Below, in pieces: positions 55,989 through 62,748 of a DNA stretch of 64,000 nucleotides. Location of the stretch: assembly GCA_947454735.1 (NCBI GenBank), contig CANGLK010000002.1, positions 1-64,000 of the forward strand. The letters are read 5' to 3'. Position 1 is the stretch's first letter. Each line of letters starts with the position of its first letter. Under the pieces are notes generated by a model. It did not search any database, was not told the DNA's origin, and worked only from the letters and a program-made list of their open reading frames with translations. Both the position numbers and the translations under genes were made by a program. This stretch comes from Candidatus Nanopelagicaceae bacterium. GTDB taxonomy: Bacteria; Actinomycetota; Actinomycetes; Nanopelagicales; Nanopelagicaceae.

Positions 55989-56360
55989 TTACCGTCTTAC
56001 TAAAACGGTATTAGATAGACGCTCATTTACTCCACGACCATTCTCATCAAATGTAATTGCGGTAATGATGATCACCATCAGAAGAGTTCGAATCAACGCC
56101 TGAAGCGGCGTTGCAGCTCCCCCATCGCTAAAACGAATAACTTTGAGGCCCACGATTCTGTGGCCAAATGAAGATCCACCGAAGCAAACCAAGATCAGGT
56201 ACTCGATGGTCAAGACGAGAAGAACGGTTCCACCGATTCCACGGCTACGCTCTAGAAATGTGCCACTCCCAGCAAAGAAGCCCAAGGTGACCGCATAGGC
56301 GGCTAGCCAGTCTATTGTGATACCGAGCGCACGACGGCCCTGGCTGATGCGTGGATACAT
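55989..56360 (-). CDS. RDD family membrane protein
   Basis: A 123-residue membrane protein of the RDD family: GRRALGITIDWLAAYAV at the N-terminus (Asp of the family), FGHRIVGLKVIRF and two or three helices. RDD proteins are poorly characterised; some are ion exchangers. The ATG at 56360 is chosen because TAGGCT (56368-56373) lies 7 bases upstream; the frame is open to 56417 but would run into the region upstream of glnA. It abuts DUF4191 end to end. Confidence 0.8.
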   Translation of the reverse strand: MYPRISQGRRALGITIDWLAAYAVTLGFFAGSGTFLERSRGIGGTVLLVLTIEYLILVCFGGSSFGHRIVGLKVIRFSDGGAATPLQALIRTLLMVIIITAITFDENGRGVNERLSNTVLVRR

Positions 56361-56399
56361 GGCGGTAAGCCTACCGAGATGAGACAAGTCGGTCGATTT

Positions 56400-56415
56400 G
56401 TTACATAGGCGTAAC
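56400..56415 (+). promoter_or_regulatory. Candidate GlnR-type nitrogen box upstream of glnA
   Basis: GTTAC-N6-GTAAC matches the actinobacterial GlnR half-box pattern gTnAC-n6-GnAAc. It lies 116 bases before the glnA ATG and about 32 bases before a TAGGCT hexamer (56448-56453). The second box expected in strong GlnR sites is not evident. Confidence 0.4.
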
Positions 56416-56531
56416 ACGCCAATTCACATAAGTGGCCATTCAGGTTCTAGGCTCTGCCACATAGAAAGGCTCAAAGTCGAGCCCTTTCGACAGGGTCAAT
56501 TCGACTATGAGACTTATTGGGAGTCATACAT

Positions 56532-57965
56532 ATGTTTAAGAATTCAAGCGAAATATTCGCGTATATCAAGAAGGAAGACGTCAAGCTTATTGATGTTCGC
56601 TTTACTGATCTTCCAGGAATCCAGCACCACTTCAACGTTCCAGTTGAATCATTTGATGAAGCAGTCTTCACAGATGGTTTGATGTTCGATGGTTCATCAA
56701 TCCGCGGATTCCAGTCAATTCACGAATCAGATATGAAGCTACTTCCAGTTCCATCATCTGCATATATCGATCCATTCCGTCTTGAGAAGACTCTCGTCAT
56801 TATCTTCTCTGTTCACAATCCGTCAGATAACACTCCTTACTCACGCGATCCACGTGGCGTTGTAGCGAAGGCAGTTGAATACTTGAAGTCAACAGGTATC
56901 GCAGATCAGGCATTCTTTGCTCCAGAAGCAGAGTTCTATGTCTTCGATGCAGTTCGATTTAAGACAGGCATCAACGAGTCATTCCACCACATCGATTCTT
57001 ACGAAGGTGCTTGGAATACAGGCATCGTTGCAGATCCTGATGGAACACCTAACCGCGGTTACCGCACACGTATTAAGGGCGGCTACTTCCCTGTTTCACC
57101 AACAGATCAGTATGCAGATCTTCGTGATGAAATGGTAATGGAGCTCGGTCGTGCAGGTCTTCTCGTTGAGCGTTCACACCACGAAGTGGGAACAGCTGGA
57201 CAGATGGAGATCAACTACAAGTTCACCGACATTCTTACTGCAGGCGATGAGTTGATGAAGTTTAAGTACATCATCCGCAACGTTGCATGGGAAGGCGGCA
57301 AGACAGCAACATTTATGCCAAAGCCACTCTTCGGAGATAACGGCTCAGGTATGCACGTACACCAGTCACTCTGGAAGGATGGCAAGCCGCTCTTCTTCGA
57401 AGCTGGCACATATGGCGATCTCTCAGATATGGCACGTTGGTATATCGGTGGACTCTTGAAGCATGCACCATCACTTCTTGCATTCACCAACCCAACTGTT
57501 AACTCATACCGTCGTTTGGTTCCAGGATACGAAGCTCCAGTAAACCTCGTTTACTCAGCTCGTAACCGTTCAGCATGTATCCGTATCCCAATTACAGGAT
57601 CGTCACCAAAGGCAAAGCGCGTTGAGTTCCGTTGCCCAGATCCATCATCAAACCCATACCTCGCATTTGCAGCAATGCTCATGGCTGGCATCGATGGAAT
57701 CGTCAATAAGATCGAACCACCTGCTCCAGTTGATAAGGATCTCTACGAGCTCGAGGGCGCAGAAGCTGCAGCTATCCCACAGGTTCCAGGTTCACTCGAT
57801 GCAGTTCTTAATTCACTCGAGAAGGACCACGAATTCCTCACAAAGGGTGGAGTCTTCACAGACGATCTCATCGCAACATGGATCGATTGGAAGCGTACAA
57901 ACGAAGTTGATTACGTACGTCTACGTCCGCATCCAGCTGAGTTCGAGCTTTACTACGACATCTAA
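56532..57965 (+). CDS. glnA: Glutamine synthetase type I
   Basis: Assimilates ammonia into glutamine. The 477 residues include [36 protein letters not shown] (metal ligand Glu), [24 protein letters not shown] and NRSACIRIP. The Tyr in [11 protein letters not shown] is at the usual adenylylation position of GSI-beta enzymes, so GlnE control is possible. The ATG at 56532 with GGGAG upstream is preferred over the frame opening 5 codons earlier. A strong terminator follows 10 bases after the stop. Confidence 0.96.
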   Translation: MFKNSSEIFAYIKKEDVKLIDVRFTDLPGIQHHFNVPVESFDEAVFTDGLMFDGSSIRGFQSIHESDMKLLPVPSSAYIDPFRLEKTLVIIFSVHNPSDNTPYSRDPRGVVAKAVEYLKSTGIADQAFFAPEAEFYVFDAVRFKTGINESFHHIDSYEGAWNTGIVADPDGTPNRGYRTRIKGGYFPVSPTDQYADLRDEMVMELGRAGLLVERSHHEVGTAGQMEINYKFTDILTAGDELMKFKYIIRNVAWEGGKTATFMPKPLFGDNGSGMHVHQSLWKDGKPLFFEAGTYGDLSDMARWYIGGLLKHAPSLLAFTNPTVNSYRRLVPGYEAPVNLVYSARNRSACIRIPITGSSPKAKRVEFRCPDPSSNPYLAFAAMLMAGIDGIVNKIEPPAPVDKDLYELEGAEAAAIPQVPGSLDAVLNSLEKDHEFLTKGGVFTDDLIATWIDWKRTNEVDYVRLRPHPAEFELYYDI

Positions 57966-57975
57966 GTCGTCTTAC

Positions 57976-58009
57976 AAAAATGGCCCTCGAGAGATCGGGG
58001 GCCATTTTT
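57976..58009. terminator. Strong terminator after glnA
   Basis: A 15-base stem, AAAAATGGCCCTCGA (57976-57990) and TCGGGGGCCATTTTT (57995-58009), with one wobble pair and a GAGA loop. A-tract and T-tract flank it, so it could work on both strands. It separates glnA from the unrelated surface-protein gene. Confidence 0.92.
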
Positions 58010-58051
58010 GTTCTCATATGAAGCTAGCCTCAGTGCCGGTACGATTACCTC

Positions 58052-59209
58052 ATGTCCGACTGGTACTCAGATGATCCGAATGAGGATGAGCAATTCCAGT
58101 CTCGGCGTTCGAAATCAATTTTTACAGTTGGGTTGCTGCTAGTAGCCGGTTTCTTCATTCAATCAACGTTTGCTGGCAACATATCCTTGAACTCAGGAAA
58201 TGTGGTTGAGTTTGGGCAAGGTGTTCTTCAGACTGTATCTTGCGACAAGTCGGTAACGCTCACGCCACAATCCTCATTTGCCAATGCAGCTGGAGCCGGT
58301 GGATACAACTTTTCAATCGTGACTATCTCTAATTTGGACACGACCCTACAGGGATGTGCAGGTCGAACTTTGACCTTGAAGGCTTATGGAGATTCAGGAA
58401 CAGCTCTAACAGCTTTTTCAATCGCCATAGCTTCTGATGGGACTTTCTCATCCACTGACGGCACTTTGTCGAACCAAGGGGCTCAAGGAACTTCTAGTTC
58501 AGTGATGTTAACTCTTACTTCCACCGTGGCATCTGCAAACGTCTTCAAAATAACCTTGGAAAGTGCCTCAACTATTCTTACCTGCGCTACCGGTGGTTCT
58601 TGTGTAATTGGAAATGCCGGCCCCGGTGGCGGAATTATCTATTACGTTGATGCAGGAGGTGGATTTAATTGTGGTCCAACATTCACTTCGACTTGCCACT
58701 ACTTAGAAGTTGCACCATACGGCTGGAATACAGGCGCAGACCCACTCAATATCTGGGCGAATGCTAGTTATCAAAGTACCGCAGTTCCTGGAATCGTCTC
58801 CCAATCAACGGCGCTCAATGATCCAACAGAGATTGGTCTCGGTTATAAATACTCTGCGGCCATAGTCTCGCAAGGAAACGACGCCACAACGGCAGCAGGT
58901 TTGGCGCGCGCGTACAGAGGTGGCTCTCGCTCTGACTGGTATTTACCTACTACGACTGAATTGAATCTCCTATGTCAATGGAATCGTGGCATCGTGCAAA
59001 ACGCGACAACCGTGTGTACTGGTGGCGCTCTCAACTCTGGAACTGGAGCTAGCGGTTCAGGCTTACTTGCCGAGTATTACCAGTCTTCTTCTCAGGGTTC
59101 TGCCACTCTCAACTGGGTACAACAGTTCGGAACGGTAAATGGAGTTGGCAACCAAGGCGGTGGCTTGAAATCTGCGAGCTACCGAGTGCGCCCGATACGA
59201 GCCTTCTAA
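58052..59209 (+). CDS. Membrane-anchored extracellular protein with DUF1566-like C-terminal domain
   Basis: A 385-residue protein with a short acidic cytoplasmic start, one membrane segment (23-41), a Ser/Thr/Gly-rich beta-type region (about 45-180), and a C-terminal domain. The C-terminal domain begins GPGGGIIYYVDAGGG and contains SDWYLPTTTELNLLCQW, the hallmark of DUF1566 (Lcl C-terminal-like) domains of surface proteins. Cysteine pairs (CATGGSC, CGPTFTSTC) suggest disulfides. Function unknown, perhaps adhesion. TACGAT plus spacer tacctc precedes the ATG. Confidence 0.72.
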   Translation: MSDWYSDDPNEDEQFQSRRSKSIFTVGLLLVAGFFIQSTFAGNISLNSGNVVEFGQGVLQTVSCDKSVTLTPQSSFANAAGAGGYNFSIVTISNLDTTLQGCAGRTLTLKAYGDSGTALTAFSIAIASDGTFSSTDGTLSNQGAQGTSSSVMLTLTSTVASANVFKITLESASTILTCATGGSCVIGNAGPGGGIIYYVDAGGGFNCGPTFTSTCHYLEVAPYGWNTGADPLNIWANASYQSTAVPGIVSQSTALNDPTEIGLGYKYSAAIVSQGNDATTAAGLARAYRGGSRSDWYLPTTTELNLLCQWNRGIVQNATTVCTGGALNSGTGASGSGLLAEYYQSSSQGSATLNWVQQFGTVNGVGNQGGGLKSASYRVRPIRAF

Positions 59210-59238
59210 GCTGATTCATGGTCCGTTATCATCACACC

Positions 59239-59718
59239 ATGAGTGATGAACGGGAAAGATTGAGTTATGAAGAGTTCGGACTGGCAGTCCGAGAAATGGC
59301 TCAAGTAATCAAGGATTCAAATTATGAACCCGACATTATTCTTAGTATCGCTCGAGGAGGACTGTTGATCGGTGGTGCTCTCGGCTACGCCCTGGGCGTG
59401 AAGAACACATTTACGATGTCCGTTGAGTTCTATACCGGCGTCAATGAACGTTTAGCGCTCCCAGTTGTTTTGCCACCAGTCCCCAATAAAGTAGATCTCA
59501 CCGGCCTCAAAGTATTGGTCGCCGATGATGTCGCCGATACCGGTGCCACACTTAAATTGGTACGCGAGTTCTGCGGTGAATATGTTCAGGAAGTTCGTAG
59601 TGCCGTGCTTTACGAGAAATCCCACAGCGTCGAAAAGCCAGATTACGCATGGCGCCACACAGATCTATGGATTGAGTTCCCTTGGTCGGTAGAACCACCG
59701 GTGGAGAAGAGTAAGTAA
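59239..59718 (+). CDS. Phosphoribosyltransferase family protein (xanthine/hypoxanthine type)
   Basis: A 159-residue type I PRTase: the PRPP loop VLVADDVADTGATL (about 96-109), IARGGLLIGGALGYALG and the C-terminal hydrophobic WIEFPWSVEPP. In VADDVADTG the usual acidic pair is kept but Asp-Asp is followed by VADTG. It may salvage xanthine, guanine or hypoxanthine. The ATG at 59239 fits TATCAT 6 bases upstream; an in-frame ATG at 59218 is the alternative. It is directly followed by the AlkD-like gene. Confidence 0.85.
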   Translation: MSDERERLSYEEFGLAVREMAQVIKDSNYEPDIILSIARGGLLIGGALGYALGVKNTFTMSVEFYTGVNERLALPVVLPPVPNKVDLTGLKVLVADDVADTGATLKLVREFCGEYVQEVRSAVLYEKSHSVEKPDYAWRHTDLWIEFPWSVEPPVEKSK

Positions 59719-60402
59719 ATGACATTCGCAGCAGAGTTTGTTGGTGAACTCTCCCCTGCCCTGAAGGGAATGGGAGAGCGTAAGCGCGCCATCGGTGCGC
59801 AGCTGTATATGAAGGATGTTGCGCCATTTATCGGTGTCGCCACACCTGAGCGCAGGAACCTTGTAAAGAGGATTGCTAAAGAGATGCGCATTCCAACATC
59901 TGAGGAACTGGGCTCAACAGCTCGAAAGCTCTGGAAGTTAGCTGAGCGTGAGTTCCAATATGCGGCCAATGACCTGATCGGAATTCATTGGAAAATCGCC
60001 GATAAGAACTTCCTTGCAGATCATGCGGAATATCTTATTTCTACCAAGTCTTGGTGGGACACAGTCGATGGCTTGGGAAGCGTTGCAGTCTCACCACTGA
60101 CCGATAAGTATGGATGCGAGAAGTTGATCGCGAAATGGAATAAGTCAGAGAATATGTGGCTCAATCGCGCTGCAATTCAGCATCAACGTGGGCGACGATT
60201 TGAAACAGATGTGAATCTCGTTCTTCAATATTGTGACGATCACTCAGATTCTAAAGAATTCTTCATTGTGAAGGCGATCGGTTGGGCGCTTCGCGATCTA
60301 TCACCGATCAGTCCATCTGCGGTGAGGAAATTCTTAAAGGATCATCCAGATCTTGGGCGAGCTGCCGTCCGCGAAGCAGAGCGCGGCTTAAATCGCCTTT
60401 GA
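59719..60402 (+). CDS. DNA alkylation repair protein, AlkD-like
   Basis: A 227-residue all-helical HEAT-like repeat protein. It matches the AlkD/AlkC family through YMKDVAPFIGVATPERRNLVK, SWWDTVDGLGSVAVSPL (the Trp and Asp of the DNA-glycosylase site), NMWLNRAAIQHQ and FIVKAIGWALRDLSP. It would remove alkylated bases such as 3-methyladenine. The ATG directly follows the stop of the phosphoribosyltransferase gene, so the two are coupled. It converges on the MFS gene with a 15-base overlap. Confidence 0.88.
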   Translation: MTFAAEFVGELSPALKGMGERKRAIGAQLYMKDVAPFIGVATPERRNLVKRIAKEMRIPTSEELGSTARKLWKLAEREFQYAANDLIGIHWKIADKNFLADHAEYLISTKSWWDTVDGLGSVAVSPLTDKYGCEKLIAKWNKSENMWLNRAAIQHQRGRRFETDVNLVLQYCDDHSDSKEFFIVKAIGWALRDLSPISPSAVRKFLKDHPDLGRAAVREAERGLNRL

Positions 60403-61623
60403 CTCTGGTGTATGAGTCCAAGACTTTGTAACCAACTTATGCATCACCGTTCCATTAATGGCAAAGATTGCAGCGAGAATCCACCATCCAGAAATTCCCA
60501 TACCAATGACAAGTGCTGTGACGAGTGCTGGACCAAGAGTTCCGCTGAGTCCCCATGAGAGCCCCCATACGCCTTGATACTGGCCTTGATGGTTCTCATC
60601 TGCCAGTCCAAATCCAATAGACCATGAACCTGCAGAGCCAATTAGCTCGCCAACAATGTGCGATGCCATTCCAAGTGCAAGAAGGAGTGATGCGATTACC
60701 GCATTCACCCCGTGTGCGTATGCATAGAGTAGGCATGCGAGAGAGAGGAAGTATGAAGCGAGACGGTAGTGCTTGGCTCCTCCAAAGAGAGTGGCCGAGC
60801 CTTTACTTGCTGCAACCTGCAAGAGCATCACAGCGATTGTATTCATCAACATAATGACAGATACCCACCATCGAGGCGCGTTAGTCTCGCGTACTACCCA
60901 GAGCGGAATGGCAACTGATTGAAGTACGAAGTGGACTGACATGAATGCATTTGAGAGAGTCGCACCGAGAAAAACTTTATCCTTCATGGCAGCAAATGAG
61001 AATGGTTCACCACGTTCTACAGTTGGTTCAACGAATGGCAGCTTGAGATACATCAAACCGGCAATAACGAAGGTAATTGCATCTCCGATAAGGAGAGCTT
61101 TATAGACCGCCGGATTGTTCAGCGCTAAACCAATACCTGCAAAGAGAGTTCCGACCGAAATTCCAAAGTTCGTAACAGCGCGCTGATAGGCGCGAAGTTG
61201 TACGCGAGATTCTTCTCCCCCGAGCTTTGCGATCGTTGCCATACGAGTTGTCTGCGCAACCACACCGAGCATCCCCATCACAATATGAATTGCAAGGAAT
61301 GGCACATAACTGTGTACGAAGACCAACCCAGCCATGATTACACCTTCGGCAGCAACTGCGTAGGCGCTTATATTTCGAGGTCCAAAGCGATCTGCGATAT
61401 GACCGGAAGGAACGCTAAGAGTCATCGCCAATCCACCTGCGATAGAGATGGCTAGAGCCACCTGAGCGGGTGAGAGTCTAACGACGGTGGTGAAGTAGAT
61501 GACATCAACAGTCATGAAGAGGCCATTGCCGAAGGTATTGACGAAAGTTGAACCAGCCAGAATTCGAAGGTGGGGCTCTTGCGGGATCACTTTGCGAGCC
61601 AGCGCGCCTATTTTCCCGCTCAT
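60388..61623 (-). CDS. Major facilitator superfamily transporter
   Basis: A 411-residue permease with twelve predicted membrane helices and the MFS loop motif GHIADRFGPRNIS between helices 2 and 3. Substrate unknown; drug-efflux-type MFS is the nearest feel. TAGAAT (61630-61635) lies 6 bases before the ATG. Confidence 0.88.
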   Translation of the reverse strand: MSGKIGALARKVIPQEPHLRILAGSTFVNTFGNGLFMTVDVIYFTTVVRLSPAQVALAISIAGGLAMTLSVPSGHIADRFGPRNISAYAVAAEGVIMAGLVFVHSYVPFLAIHIVMGMLGVVAQTTRMATIAKLGGEESRVQLRAYQRAVTNFGISVGTLFAGIGLALNNPAVYKALLIGDAITFVIAGLMYLKLPFVEPTVERGEPFSFAAMKDKVFLGATLSNAFMSVHFVLQSVAIPLWVVRETNAPRWWVSVIMLMNTIAVMLLQVAASKGSATLFGGAKHYRLASYFLSLACLLYAYAHGVNAVIASLLLALGMASHIVGELIGSAGSWSIGFGLADENHQGQYQGVWGLSWGLSGTLGPALVTALVIGMGISGWWILAAIFAINGTVMHKLVTKSWTHTPESKAI

Positions 61624-61742
61624 ATGCTGATTCTATCTGACCTTTTCTAAGGATTCTTTCAGGTTATCTAAGGCGCTACCTCAGCAACGAAGTGCATTAT
61701 CTGCAATGTAAGAGTTACTTACAACGAAAGGTAGTGGCAGAT

Positions 61743-61901
61743 ATGTTCATCGCATTCATCCTCTTAGGAGCAGTTCCAGCCACGCTCTTCTTCATCTCAA
61801 AGTTGGGTCTTAGCAATCCTCCACTGGAACACCTCATTATTGATGTTTCACCTTTAAGAGCGGCTCGATCATCTCGCGAGGATGTTCAGCTCGCTGCATA
61901 A
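61743..61901 (+). CDS. Small membrane protein, 52 residues, unknown
   Basis: A small open frame with one hydrophobic helix (residues 2-19, FIAFILLGAVPATLFFIS) and a charged tail ending LRAARSSREDVQLAA. A purine-rich stretch (AAAGGTAGTGG) precedes the ATG at 61743, and an inverted repeat 14 bases after the stop looks like a terminator. These points support a real gene, but no family was recognised. It precedes the NhaA-like gene on the same strand. Confidence 0.45.
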   Translation: MFIAFILLGAVPATLFFISKLGLSNPPLEHLIIDVSPLRAARSSREDVQLAA

Positions 61902-61914
61902 GTAAAAGCGTAAT

Positions 61915-61940
61915 CGCCCGCCTATCCTCCTAGGTGGGCG
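61915..61940 (+). terminator. Probable terminator between the small gene and the NhaA-like gene
   Basis: CGCCCGCCTA / TAGGTGGGCG form a 10-base stem with one wobble and the loop TCCTCC; a short pyrimidine tract (TTACTCTTTCTCC) follows. The tract overlaps the TACTCT hexamer (61942-61947) that lies 6 bases before the next GTG start. Confidence 0.55.
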
Positions 61941-61953
61941 TTACTCTTTCTCC

Positions 61954-62748
61954 GTGCTTAACCACTTCTTGACCTTTGCAATATTTCTCATCATCGGAAT
62001 AGAAATCCGTGATGGCTTAGCTCATGCAAAGGCAGCGATTCTTCCTTCGCTTGCGGCGCTAGGTGGAATGGTATTTCCAGCGCTGATCTTCCTCTTGATT
62101 GCTCAAGAGAAGAGCGCATGGGCTGTCGTCATGCCGACAGATGTTGCACTAGCAATTGGAGCTCTTAGCCTTCTTGGCTCACGAGTTAATCCTGCGGTCA
62201 AGCTCTTTCTTATGACTCTCGCTGTGGCCGATGATCTCTTCTCATTGATTGCCATTGGAATCTTCTATCGAAGCGATCTAGATATTTCTAGTGCGTTCTA
62301 CACAATTGGAGCGGCGCTGATTGGCTCACTGCTCCCCTATAGAACTACCATTCTAAAATACCTTGCACCATTGATGACCTTTGCAATTATTCCTATCTAT
62401 ATCTGGATCAATCTATTTTCAGTTATTGATCTCTCTACCTTTGGGAGCAAGACTTCACTTGCAATTGTTCTTGCTCGAGTAATCGGAAAAGTTCTAGGTA
62501 TCACCCTGGTCACAGCTCTTCTTGTGCGTGTAACTCAATTGCGACTACCTGCTCAGCTCGATATAAAAGAGGTAGCAGGAATTGGGCTACTTTCAGGAAT
62601 GGGTATGACAGTTTCGTTGGTCATTGCAGATATCACTGTTACTGACCCAACTATCCACTCAGAGATTCGCTCAGGGCTATTTCTAGCAGCCCTGATTTCG
62701 GCTCTTCTTGGAGTTCTTTGGCTTAGGCGCTTTCCTGCCTCTTTATAG
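61954..62748 (+). CDS. Short NhaA-type Na+/H+ antiporter homologue
   Basis: A 264-residue membrane protein of the NhaA family, about 120 shorter than Escherichia coli NhaA. It begins at the second helix (FLTFAIFLIIGIEIRDG). It keeps MPTDVALAIGALSLLGSRV (Asp of helix IV), LAVADD (the paired Asp of helix V, D163/D164 equivalents) and RVIGKVLGI (the K300 equivalent). Missing are helix I and a helix around E. coli 210-235. An in-frame TAA at 61903 prevents a longer version. The start is GTG at 61954. Transport activity is uncertain. Confidence 0.8.
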   Translation: MLNHFLTFAIFLIIGIEIRDGLAHAKAAILPSLAALGGMVFPALIFLLIAQEKSAWAVVMPTDVALAIGALSLLGSRVNPAVKLFLMTLAVADDLFSLIAIGIFYRSDLDISSAFYTIGAALIGSLLPYRTTILKYLAPLMTFAIIPIYIWINLFSVIDLSTFGSKTSLAIVLARVIGKVLGITLVTALLVRVTQLRLPAQLDIKEVAGIGLLSGMGMTVSLVIADITVTDPTIHSEIRSGLFLAALISALLGVLWLRRFPASL

